The notes under the pieces are model-generated. The model was not told where the DNA came from and searched no databases. It saw only the letters and a program-made list of their open reading frames with translations. A DNA stretch of 19,593 nt from Candidatus Peregrinibacteria bacterium CG10_big_fil_rev_8_21_14_0_10_49_16 (GTDB taxonomy: Bacteria > Patescibacteriota > Gracilibacteria > Peribacterales > Peribacteraceae). The DNA lies in the NCBI GenBank assembly GCA_002772605.1, contig PFDS01000010.1, positions 9,220-28,812 of the forward strand, written 5' to 3'. Shown here piece after piece: positions 1 to 6,443 of the stretch. The stretch's first letter is position 1. Every line of letters starts with the position of its first letter. The translations under genes and the position numbers were made by a program.

Positions 1-6
1 GAGTAT

Positions 7-861
7 GTGCATACCGATACATACAACAGCGCCGCTCCTACTTTGGAACTCATGAAACTTTGGCGTCAACATCCTGAACAATCTCTTTTGGAACTATACG
101 ATGAATTTGAACTCGATGGAGTGGAGATTGAGAAGCGGTATCATGGCGGCAATTGTTTCATCCTCGCAGAGGAGTTTGTCAGGCGCCTTCGTGATGAGGG
201 TATTGAAGCATATGTGATCAGTGATCGCGATGTGACCGATACCTTAAAGAAAAGTGATGGTACCCGGTGGAATGAGGCTTTTGACTATGTGGGTCGTTCT
301 CATGGTAGTGTTTTTCTGAAGTACCGTTTACCTACTGAAGAACAGGTCCGGTATCTTCATTTGGAAATGGGTAAGGGCGAGCGATACACAGATTTCGATT
401 CGCGTGAAGCTTTTCTGTCCAAATTGCAATCAAAACGCTATCCTGATCCAGAAAGAGGTTTGCACATGCAGACAGTACAGGAACCCACAAAACGCATGAT
501 GCGTACAAGGCGTTTCCTCAAGATTTTCGGTGATCCTACTTTCAAGGAAAGTGTCACAATCGATCTTGAAAAGGGATTACTTTATGTACAAGGTCCGTCT
601 TCAGAAGCTGTGGTGGGGAAACAGGCTGGTCAGGTGGCGTTGAATATCCTACATCTGCTTGATGCACCAGACACGGTTGTGGAACTCATGGTTGGCGAGG
701 CACGTGTGTCTCTGACGAATCTGCAATGGTTGCAGGTCTATTTGACCGTTGTCCGTGATCACTTTAAACAGCCGGAAGATTTTGTGGAGAACGTCGAATA
801 CCTTCTACGTAACCGACAGCAGTATGTAGACACATTTCTGCTACGCGGCTCGCAATCCTGA
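7..861 (+). CDS. NAT/transglutaminase-like cysteine hydrolase candidate (hypothetical, possibly 5'-partial)
   Basis: Uncharacterised soluble protein of 284 aa if it starts at the GTG at 7. The two upstream codons in the window are open, so the true start may lie beyond the left edge. The pattern GGNCF (Cys50) followed by a helix-like segment resembles the nucleophile region of the arylamine N-acetyltransferase/transglutaminase fold. His99 (SHGSVFLKY) and an acidic residue near 120 (YLHLEMG) fall in the order and spacing expected for a Cys-His-Asp/Glu triad. The C-terminal half (about 165-284) matches nothing I recognise. There is no signal peptide or membrane segment. The stop codon lies inside a short hairpin that also carries the -35 of the next promoter. 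The fold assignment is inference from three motifs; the reaction and substrate are unknown. Confidence 0.6.
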   Translation: MHTDTYNSAAPTLELMKLWRQHPEQSLLELYDEFELDGVEIEKRYHGGNCFILAEEFVRRLRDEGIEAYVISDRDVTDTLKKSDGTRWNEAFDYVGRSHGSVFLKYRLPTEEQVRYLHLEMGKGERYTDFDSREAFLSKLQSKRYPDPERGLHMQTVQEPTKRMMRTRRFLKIFGDPTFKESVTIDLEKGLLYVQGPSSEAVVGKQAGQVALNILHLLDAPDTVVELMVGEARVSLTNLQWLQVYLTVVRDHFKQPEDFVENVEYLLRNRQQYVDTFLLRGSQS

Positions 862-881
862 CATATTGTCATCGTTTTTTT
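859..881 (+). terminator. Short hairpin with T-run after the first gene (weak terminator)
   Basis: TGACA-TAT-TGTCA (859-871) forms a 5-bp stem that includes the stop codon. It is followed by TCG and a run of seven T. The stem is short, so termination would be weak. The right arm contains the TTGTCA -35 box of the following promoter, so the same bases may also act as an operator-like palindrome. Confidence 0.35.
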
Positions 882-893
882 ATTCAGTATACT
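866..893 (+). promoter_or_regulatory. Promoter TTGTCA-16-TATACT
   Basis: A near-consensus sigma70-type promoter: -35 TTGTCA at 866-871, 16-bp spacer, -10 TATACT at 888-893. Initiation would fall at about 900, two or three bases before the ATG at 903. It could drive the small ORF at 903-1097 and read on into cfa. Confidence 0.6.
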
Positions 894-902
894 CGTAACA
901 CA

Positions 903-1097
903 ATGCAGCACTCTCCATTGGAAGAATATAGGCGGAACGACACTGGCCATGACCCTGTAGCTTCTGTTGCCCATGTTCTTGGGGAAGGAGGCGATGAGCA
1001 TGTTTCTCATAAGCTTCAGAAGATGTTTCACCAGCAGAAACATGTTTCTGTAGAAGGGGAACTCTGCGAGAGATGGAAAGATGCACACAAGGATTAA
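903..1097 (+). CDS. Small hypothetical protein (64 aa), doubtful
   Basis: A 64-aa, strongly hydrophilic, His- and Glu-rich reading frame with no recognised domain, signal peptide or membrane segment. Its support is positional: the ATG sits nine bases after the TATACT of a good promoter, so the transcript would be almost leaderless, and the frame fills most of the 280-bp gap before cfa. Against it, the other strand has open frames here too and the composition shows no clear protein signature. The alternative is a 5' untranslated leader of cfa. I include it as a possible small gene only. Confidence 0.35.
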   Translation: MQHSPLEEYRRNDTGHDPVASVAHVLGEGGDEHVSHKLQKMFHQQKHVSVEGELCERWKDAHKD

Positions 1098-1107
1098 GAA
1101 GTAGCTA

Positions 1108-1136
1108 TTGTTTACGCTCCAGAGTAGGCGTATGTT
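1108..1136 (+). promoter_or_regulatory. cfa promoter, TTGTTT-17-TATGTT, leaderless
   Basis: -35-like TTGTTT (1108-1113), 17-bp spacer, -10-like TATGTT (1131-1136), then exactly six bases before the cfa ATG at 1143. Transcription would begin at or next to the start codon. No Shine-Dalgarno motif precedes the ATG. Confidence 0.5.
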
Positions 1137-1142
1137 TTTCAC

Positions 1143-2258
1143 ATGTCCGGTGCAGAGAAATTCGTTCGGGACATCCTTGTGTTAGCAGACATTCAGGTGA
1201 ATGGATCACGTCCATGGGATATTCAGGTCCAAAACAGTGCATTTTTTCCGCGTGTGATGTCCGGAGGGTCGTTGGCTTTGGGTGAGTCCTACATGGATGG
1301 ATGGTGGAGCTGTAAGAAGCTCGATGAACTCATGTATCGCATCATTCGTGCGGATCTACGCTCGAAAATTCCGAAGAACATCAGTCTTTTTTTTCATTGG
1401 CTGCGTTGGCGGTTGTGTAATGTGCAGTCCCGTCGTGGGTCGAAGGTAGTGGCAGAGGAGCACTATGATTTGGGAAACAATCTGTACGAGGCTTTTCTCG
1501 ATCCGTACAACCAGTACACATGCGGATACTTTAAAGATACGGATGATCTCCATACGGCACAGGAACAAAAACTGGATTTGATGTGTCGAAAGTTACAACT
1601 CAAAGAGAGTGATCGCGTGCTTGATATCGGTTGCGGATGGGGAGGGTTTTCCAAGTTTGCCGCGAAGAACTACGGGTGCTCTGTTACGGGGATTACCATT
1701 TCGAAGGAGCAACAGGCGTATGCCAAACGTTTCTGCGAAGGGCTTCCTGTGGATATTCAGCTGCGCGATTACCGTGATGTACGGGAGAAGTATGACAAAG
1801 TACTGATTTGCGGCATGATTGAGCATGTAGGATATAAGAATTACCGCAAGATTATGGAAGTTGTGCACAATGCTATGGAAGATGATGGACTTTTCCTGCT
1901 TCACACCATTGGAGGAGATGTTTCGATCACGGCACCTGAGCCTTGGGTCGATACGTATATTTTCCCGAATTCCATGTTGCCATCGATCAAACAACTGGCA
2001 GGTGCGTTTGAGGGACTCTTCGTTATGGAAGACTGGCAGAATTTTGGTGCATTTTACGAGAAGACCCTTCTTGCGTGGTACACAAATTTCTGTACCAACT
2101 GGCCAAAGCTCAAAGAGCGGTACGGTGATCGGTTCTTCCGGATGTTCGAATACTACTTCCTCTCCTGTGCGGGTGGTTTTCGTGCCCGATACATGCAGTT
2201 GTGGCAGGTTGTCCTCTCAAAAAAGGGCATCGAAGGAGGGTATATGGCTCCGCGATAG
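1143..2258 (+). CDS. cfa: Cyclopropane-fatty-acyl-phospholipid synthase
   Basis: This SAM-dependent enzyme adds a methylene group across the double bond of unsaturated acyl chains in membrane phospholipids, acting at the inner face of the membrane. At 371 aa it is close to the 382 aa of E. coli Cfa. An N-terminal helical domain is followed by EHYDLGN (106-112), the DPYNQYTCGYF segment, the SAM-binding loop VLDIGCGWGG (159-168), GMIEHVG, HTIGGDV, the YIFPNSMLPS segment and the C-terminal CAGGFRARYMQLWQVV block. All are in the order of the family, so the call is firm. The start follows from the -10 box six bases upstream. The stop is 14 bp before the gdh ATG. Cyclopropanation usually protects membranes under stress or stationary phase; that role here is inferred from the family. 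Confidence 0.96.
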   Translation: MSGAEKFVRDILVLADIQVNGSRPWDIQVQNSAFFPRVMSGGSLALGESYMDGWWSCKKLDELMYRIIRADLRSKIPKNISLFFHWLRWRLCNVQSRRGSKVVAEEHYDLGNNLYEAFLDPYNQYTCGYFKDTDDLHTAQEQKLDLMCRKLQLKESDRVLDIGCGWGGFSKFAAKNYGCSVTGITISKEQQAYAKRFCEGLPVDIQLRDYRDVREKYDKVLICGMIEHVGYKNYRKIMEVVHNAMEDDGLFLLHTIGGDVSITAPEPWVDTYIFPNSMLPSIKQLAGAFEGLFVMEDWQNFGAFYEKTLLAWYTNFCTNWPKLKERYGDRFFRMFEYYFLSCAGGFRARYMQLWQVVLSKKGIEGGYMAPR

Positions 2259-2260
2259 TG

Positions 2261-2266
2261 TACACT
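2261..2266 (+). promoter_or_regulatory. gdh -10 box TACACT, leaderless
   Basis: TACACT ends six bases before the ATG at 2273, the same geometry as the neighbouring genes. No convincing -35 is visible at 16-18 bp, because that position lies inside the end of cfa. The box is also why I place the gdh start at 2273 and not at the upstream in-frame codon inside cfa. Confidence 0.4.
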
Positions 2267-2272
2267 TTTCTT

Positions 2273-3580
2273 ATGGATACCACTCTCACCCCCATGTCTA
2301 CCGCCACTCCCTACACGCGTTTTCGTACCACACTTGATGCGACCATTGAGCGCTTGGGTTTACGGAAAGAAGAGATTGCGTTCCTCTCGCAGCCGCAGTA
2401 TATCCATAAGAAAGAGCTCACCATCAAGAAGGATGACGGATCATCTGAGAGTTTTCTTGCTTTTCGTGTACAGTTCAATAATGCCCGTGGCCCATTTAAG
2501 GGAGGGATTCGTTTTCATCCAGAGGCTGACGAAGAAGAAGTGAAGGCATTGGCTGCCCTGATGGCCATCAAAACGGCATTGAGTGATATTCCGTTCGGAG
2601 GTGCAAAAGGAGGTGTACAGTGTGATCCGAAGAGCTTCAGTCGACGTGAGTTGCAGGCCATCTCACGTGCGTACGTGAGCGCGTTTCTGGAAGAACTTGG
2701 ACCATACCGTGACTGTGCGGCACCGGATGTGAATACCAATCCTGACATTATGGCATGGATGCGTGACGAGTATGAGAGACGGAAGGGTGTGTATGCACCC
2801 AGTTTCATTACCGGTAAGCCGCTCTCATATGGCGGTATTCCCGGTCGCGACACTGCAACGGCACGCGGAGGCTTTTACGTGTTACAGGAACTTGTCAATC
2901 ATGACGCGCTCAATCCGTCGGAACTGCGTGTCGTCATACAGGGCTTTGGGAATGCCGGGGCGCATATGGCCCAATTTTTACATCGTGAGGGATACAATGT
3001 CGTTGCCGTGTCGGATTCTCAGGGGGGCATTTACTCCCCGGACGGCATTGATCCGTTCCGGATTCAGAAGTACAAGAAACAGACGGGATCTGTAACAGGG
3101 GAGTACTGTAAAGGATCGGTATGCGATATTGAGAAGATGAAACTTGATCACGTAGAGCGCGTCAGTAATGAGGAGCTTTTGGAGTTGCCATGTGACGTCC
3201 TGATTCCTGCGGCACTGGATAATGTCATCACTGCGGAAAATGCTCGTCATATTCAGGCAAAGTATATTTTGGAGCTTGCCAATGGCCCCGTGTCGCCTGA
3301 GGCGGATGCCATCCTTGATGCGAAGGGCGCCGTTGTTATTCCGGATGTGCTTGCAAATGCCGGAGGAGTAGTGGTGAGTTACTTTGAGTGGGCGCAGGGG
3401 CGCTCCGGTCGTCAGTGGATACCGCAACAGGTCAAAGATCACCTGCGTCGTATCATGCTTGAAGCATTCACTGCCGTGCGTCATGAAGCCAGACGGAGTA
3501 ACATATCCTATCGACGTGCAGCATTCACTGTGGGTGTAGAGCGTATACTTGAGACCATGCGTGCACGGGGATGGGTGTGA
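2273..3580 (+). CDS. gdhA: Glu/Leu/Phe/Val-type dehydrogenase, likely glutamate dehydrogenase
   Basis: Oxidative deamination of glutamate to 2-oxoglutarate and ammonium, or the reverse, with NAD(P). It has 435 aa, typical of the hexameric GDH class. The substrate-site block FNNARGPFKGGIRFHP ends near residue 83, the catalytic lysine is in PFGGAKGG (Lys112), the catalytic aspartate in APDVNTN (Asp152), and the Rossmann loop GFGNAG is at 224-229. The late block DVLANAGGVVVSYFEW is also present. The frame is open upstream into cfa, but conserved sequence begins only after 2273 (TPYTRFRTTLD), and a -10 box precedes that ATG by six bases. Cofactor preference cannot be read from the sequence. The TGA stop is shared with the extended -10 element of trxB. 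Confidence 0.93.
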   Translation: MDTTLTPMSTATPYTRFRTTLDATIERLGLRKEEIAFLSQPQYIHKKELTIKKDDGSSESFLAFRVQFNNARGPFKGGIRFHPEADEEEVKALAALMAIKTALSDIPFGGAKGGVQCDPKSFSRRELQAISRAYVSAFLEELGPYRDCAAPDVNTNPDIMAWMRDEYERRKGVYAPSFITGKPLSYGGIPGRDTATARGGFYVLQELVNHDALNPSELRVVIQGFGNAGAHMAQFLHREGYNVVAVSDSQGGIYSPDGIDPFRIQKYKKQTGSVTGEYCKGSVCDIEKMKLDHVERVSNEELLELPCDVLIPAALDNVITAENARHIQAKYILELANGPVSPEADAILDAKGAVVIPDVLANAGGVVVSYFEWAQGRSGRQWIPQQVKDHLRRIMLEAFTAVRHEARRSNISYRRAAFTVGVERILETMRARGWV

Positions 3581-3586
3581 TATACT
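3578..3586 (+). promoter_or_regulatory. trxB extended -10 promoter TGATATACT
   Basis: An extended -10 element (TG-A-TATACT) ends seven bases before the trxB ATG at 3594. Its TGA is also the stop codon of gdh (3578-3580). No good -35 is visible, which suits an extended -10 promoter. The predicted start of transcription is at or one base from the ATG. Confidence 0.6.
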
Positions 3587-3593
3587 TTGAGTC

Positions 3594-4508
3594 ATGTACG
3601 ATGTCATCATTGTTGGTTTGGGGTGTGCCGGGTACACTGCGGCGATTTATACCGCACGGTACAAACTTTCGACGTTGATTGTCGGGGGTGAGGAAGGAGG
3701 GACAGGAATGGCTGCTGCCGAAGTGGGGGATTGGCCGGGAGAGATTCATACTACCGGGCCTGACTTAATGCAGAAGTTTAAAGAACATGCATTGAGTTTT
3801 GAAGAAGTGGAACACAAAAATGCCCGAGTCGAGAAGGTAGAGAAGACGGATTCCGGTTTTCGTGCCACGTTTCAGAGCGGGGAGACGGCTGAGGCAAAGG
3901 CGGTGATTCTTGCGACGGGAACAAAACACAGGAAGCTTGGTGTGCCGGGCGAGAAGGAATTTTCCGGCAAGGGAGTCACGTACTGTGCGACGTGTGATGC
4001 GTATTTTTATAAGGGCAAGAATGTGGCTGTAGTGGGCGGAGGCGATAGTGCCGTAGAAGGTGCCGCTATTGCGGCTCAGGTGGCAAATAAGGTGTATCTC
4101 ATTCATCGTCGCAATGAATTTCGTGCATCACCGTACTGGGTGGATCGTGTGAAGGCGCGGGATAATGTGGAGTTTGTATTGGAGAATGCTGTCGTAGAGA
4201 TTCTTGGAAATACCGTGGTTACAGGTGTGCGATTGGAAAAAGAGTTCAACGGGTCCGATGCAATCGACCTGCAGGGGGTGTTTATCGAGATTGGTGCTGA
4301 TGCCGATACTCTCCTTGCAGAGCAACTCCATTGCGAGTTGGATGATCGCGGTCATGTGAAGGTGGATGCCGGTATGCGTACGAGTACCGAAGGGGTATTT
4401 GCTGCGGGAGATCTCAGTTCCGGATCCAACCACTTTGCCCAGTTCACCACGGCTGCCGGGGAGGGTTCCATTGCAGCAAACAGCCTTTTTCACTATTTAG
4501 AGGGGTAG
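3594..4508 (+). CDS. trxB: Thioredoxin reductase
   Basis: FAD-dependent, NADPH-driven reduction of thioredoxin in the cytoplasm. The length of 304 aa is normal for the low-molecular-weight class. The N-terminal FAD loop reads GLGCAG, where most family members have GxGPAG. The redox pair is CATC (Cys131 and Cys134). The NADPH domain has the GGGDSA loop and HRRNEFRA, the arginine pattern expected for NADPH. The C-terminal FAD motif is AAGDLSSGSNHFAQFTTAAGEG. No thioredoxin gene is in the window. The start is set by homology and by the extended -10 box directly upstream. Confidence 0.95.
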   Translation: MYDVIIVGLGCAGYTAAIYTARYKLSTLIVGGEEGGTGMAAAEVGDWPGEIHTTGPDLMQKFKEHALSFEEVEHKNARVEKVEKTDSGFRATFQSGETAEAKAVILATGTKHRKLGVPGEKEFSGKGVTYCATCDAYFYKGKNVAVVGGGDSAVEGAAIAAQVANKVYLIHRRNEFRASPYWVDRVKARDNVEFVLENAVVEILGNTVVTGVRLEKEFNGSDAIDLQGVFIEIGADADTLLAEQLHCELDDRGHVKVDAGMRTSTEGVFAAGDLSSGSNHFAQFTTAAGEGSIAANSLFHYLEG

Positions 4509-4518
4509 TAAAGTGCGG

Positions 4519-4547
4519 TTGCTCTCTCTTCTGTTTTTCCGTACCAT
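4519..4547 (+). promoter_or_regulatory. rpmG promoter, TTGCTC-17-TACCAT, leaderless
   Basis: -35-like TTGCTC (4519-4524), 17-bp spacer, -10-like TACCAT (4542-4547), then six bases (TCCCCC) before the ATG at 4554. There is no Shine-Dalgarno motif. The promoter fills nearly all of the 45-bp gap after trxB. Confidence 0.5.
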
Positions 4548-4553
4548 TCCCCC

Positions 4554-4748
4554 ATGCCCAGAGGAAAACGCACCGTGTACAGTATGACCTGTTCAACCGC
4601 CAGTTGTGGTCGGCGGGTGGGGACTTTGCGACTTCATAGGCAGGATAAGAAAGGAAAATCATGGAAAGAGCATAAGCGTGTGAAATACTGTCCTGGATGT
4701 CGCAAGAAGACAGCCATGAAAGTGAAGGAAGAGAAGCACTCCAACTAG
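4554..4748 (+). CDS. rpmG: Large-subunit ribosomal protein bL33-like, zinc-ribbon form
   Basis: A 64-aa basic protein resembling bL33 of the 50S subunit. Two cysteine pairs, Cys13-x4-Cys18 and Cys46-x2-Cys49 (YCPGC), frame a Lys/Arg-rich middle, and the C-terminal KYCPGCRKKTAMKVKEEK pattern matches the end of bL33. The retained cysteines indicate the zinc-binding (C+) form. It is about ten residues longer than usual, with an N-terminal extension (MPRGKRTVYS), and the first pair has four intervening residues where two are typical. A different small zinc-ribbon protein is possible, so the call is good but not certain. The stop codon lies in the first unit of a 16-bp tandem repeat. Confidence 0.7.
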   Translation: MPRGKRTVYSMTCSTASCGRRVGTLRLHRQDKKGKSWKEHKRVKYCPGCRKKTAMKVKEEKHSN

Positions 4749-4777
4749 CTTCAGTAGCTTGTAGCTTCAGTAGCTTG
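4746..4777 (+). repeat. 16-bp tandem direct repeat, two copies
   Basis: TAGCTTCAGTAGCTTG occurs twice head to tail (4746-4761 and 4762-4777), and a third TAG follows at 4778-4780. Each unit contains two TAGCTT cores. The first unit begins with the rpmG stop codon and the trailing TAG begins the -10-like box of the Nudix gene. The repeat therefore fills the whole upstream promoter space of that gene. Confidence 0.85.
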
Positions 4778-4783
4778 TAGGAT
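4778..4783 (+). promoter_or_regulatory. Nudix gene -10 box TAGGAT, leaderless
   Basis: TAGGAT ends exactly six bases before the ATG at 4790, the geometry seen for cfa, gdh and rpmG. No -35 is recognisable; the 16-bp tandem repeat lies where it would be. Confidence 0.4.
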
Positions 4784-4789
4784 GTTTGT

Positions 4790-5284
4790 ATGGTTGAAGA
4801 AGTGTACAGGAATGCGGCTTCGGTGTTTCTGCTTCGTGGGAGTGAAGCTTGTTCTCCTGATGGATGTGGAGACGTGCTTGAGGTGCTCTTGCTCCACAAG
4901 CCGCGAAAGAACGATGCATGGCAATTGCCACAGGGAGGAGTGGAGAAGGGGGAATCTGTACGGGATGCTGCGATGCGTGAGTTACAGGAAGAAGCTGGGG
5001 TTATGCCGATGCGTGTACTCGGTGAGAGCCACACTCGATACTCCTACGATTTTCCTGAAAGTTACAGGCGTTTTCGGGCTGACCATATCCGAGGACAGGA
5101 TATTCATTTTGTTCTTGCAGTAGCAGATGCATGTGCATCTATTTCTGTAGATGGTCACGAAATTGATCAGTATGTATGGGTAGGTGAAGAACAGTTATCA
5201 TCGTACATTGTACGTGAAGAGTATCTTGCGGTTGTGCGCACGCTCTTTGGGGAAGCGGCTACTCTGCTGTCCTCTGCCCTTTAG
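4790..5284 (+). CDS. Nudix hydrolase, RppH/Ap4A-hydrolase-like
   Basis: A 164-aa Nudix enzyme that cleaves a nucleoside diphosphate linked to another moiety, using divalent metal ions held by the Nudix box. The box is complete at residues 49-71 (GGVEKGESVRDAAMRELQEE plus AGV), with the REL-EE core. WQLPQGGVEKGE in front of it is the pattern of the RppH/diadenosine-polyphosphate subgroup, so likely substrates are 5'-triphosphate RNA ends or dinucleoside polyphosphates. That is inference from the subgroup. A 5'-end RNA hydrolase would be of interest where mRNAs appear leaderless. The gene ends four bases before the recF ATG and probably shares its transcript. Confidence 0.85.
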   Translation: MVEEVYRNAASVFLLRGSEACSPDGCGDVLEVLLLHKPRKNDAWQLPQGGVEKGESVRDAAMRELQEEAGVMPMRVLGESHTRYSYDFPESYRRFRADHIRGQDIHFVLAVADACASISVDGHEIDQYVWVGEEQLSSYIVREEYLAVVRTLFGEAATLLSSAL

Positions 5285-5288
5285 TGTT

Positions 5289-6443
5289 ATGTGGTTACGT
5301 TCTCTTGCTCTGGAACACTTTCGGAATTACCAGTCTCAGCAATTCGATTTTTCCGTGGATACTGATGTGCATTTACTTCTCGGAGAGAATGGTTCCGGAA
5401 AAACGAACATTCTGGAAGCAATTGCTCTTCTGGCACTGACGCGATCTTGTCGCTTTGCAGATGATGAGGACATGGTTCTGTGGGATGCTCATTATTTTCG
5501 CGTGCAGGGAATGATAGAGTGTATTGATGGAACCAAGAAGACATTGGAGTGCGTCTATCAACGTCAGCCTCGGAGGAAGGCGTTTTTCGTCAATGGGGTG
5601 CGTACCAGCACAACACAGTTTATTGGTTCTTTTCCGGTAAGCGTCTTTCTGCCACAAGATTTATCATTATTTTCTGGTTCTCCCGGGCAGCGGCGCCAGT
5701 TTTTCGACCGTATCTTGTGCCAGGTGTTGCCGGAGTACTTTCGTCACTTTCTGACGTATGCGAAAGTTCTCAAGCAACGAAACGCCCTTCTGCGGCGCGT
5801 GGCTCACGGAGAAATGTCTCAAGATAGCTTGCTATTCTGGGACCGTGAACTCGCTGAGTCGGGCAGTGTTCTTACGTTATCTCGTTTGGAGTTGCTGGAG
5901 ACGCTCAACGTTGCTCTGCGAGAGGAACTGGCAGGATTTGGCGTTCGATGGGAGAGCGCTTCACTCTCTCTTAAACGTGCCACAGTGCAGCGAAGCAAGG
6001 ACGCACTCATTGTGGAATTTTTGCAGTGTCTTCAAGACACTCGTACACGTGATTTGGCACTCCTACATACGACAGTGGGGCCGCATCGTGAGGACTGGTC
6101 GCTGGAAGTGAATGGAAGGAATATTGCGGTCTTTGCATCACGCGGGCAACAAAGATTGTGTTTACTGGCATTACTCTTTTTACAGCTCTCGTACATAGAG
6201 CTGCGTTGCGGTGAAAAACCCGTTGTTCTTCTTGATGATGTATCTTCCGAATTGGATGAGGAACATCAGGAGTGCGTGCTTCGTATGTTAGACGGGCATC
6301 AAGTCTTTGTCAGTGGTGTACACCCCTTTGAAGCATTTGCCGGTGCCGTATGGCATGTGAGCAGTGGTAGTTGTGAGGCACCGAATAGTGCGAGCGCCAA
6401 TGCATCTGCGGCATCGTCAGGACGAGGAATTTCTGTGAGGTGA
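5289..6443 (+). CDS. recF: DNA replication and repair protein RecF
   Basis: SMC/ABC-like ATPase that binds gapped DNA and helps RecO/RecR load RecA. The 384-aa product has Walker A GENGSGKT (32-39), the DxxxFSGSPGQRRQFFDR region, an ABC-signature-like SRGQQR beginning at Ser284, Walker B with VVLLDDVSSELD (Asp316-Asp317), and the VFVSGVHP segment. The frame is open upstream inside the Nudix gene, but the family N-terminus (LRSLALEHFRNY) fixes the start at 5289. The core should end near residue 360. The last 24 or so residues are a low-complexity Ala/Ser/Asn tail, and residues 337-384 are antisense to ruvC. No Shine-Dalgarno or -10 box precedes the ATG, so co-expression with the Nudix gene is likely. 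Confidence 0.94.
   Translation: MWLRSLALEHFRNYQSQQFDFSVDTDVHLLLGENGSGKTNILEAIALLALTRSCRFADDEDMVLWDAHYFRVQGMIECIDGTKKTLECVYQRQPRRKAFFVNGVRTSTTQFIGSFPVSVFLPQDLSLFSGSPGQRRQFFDRILCQVLPEYFRHFLTYAKVLKQRNALLRRVAHGEMSQDSLLFWDRELAESGSVLTLSRLELLETLNVALREELAGFGVRWESASLSLKRATVQRSKDALIVEFLQCLQDTRTRDLALLHTTVGPHREDWSLEVNGRNIAVFASRGQQRLCLLALLFLQLSYIELRCGEKPVVLLDDVSSELDEEHQECVLRMLDGHQVFVSGVHPFEAFAGAVWHVSSGSCEAPNSASANASAASSGRGISVR

Noticed and set aside
2201..2272. Longer N-terminus for glutamate dehydrogenase
   Set aside because: It lies within cfa, adds no conserved sequence, and the -10 box and family alignment support the ATG at 2273.
2978..3637. 219-aa open frame on the minus strand
   Set aside because: It is antisense to glutamate dehydrogenase and the start of trxB; composition is typical of an out-of-frame reading.
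4444..5034. 196-aa open frame on the minus strand
   Set aside because: It runs antisense to the end of trxB, all of rpmG and the Nudix gene, all with clear family motifs, and it has no recognisable features.
4620..6443. UGA recoding (Gracilibacteria/Absconditabacteria code)
   Set aside because: UGA ends recF and other genes at the expected protein lengths, and no conserved Gly position is encoded by UGA.
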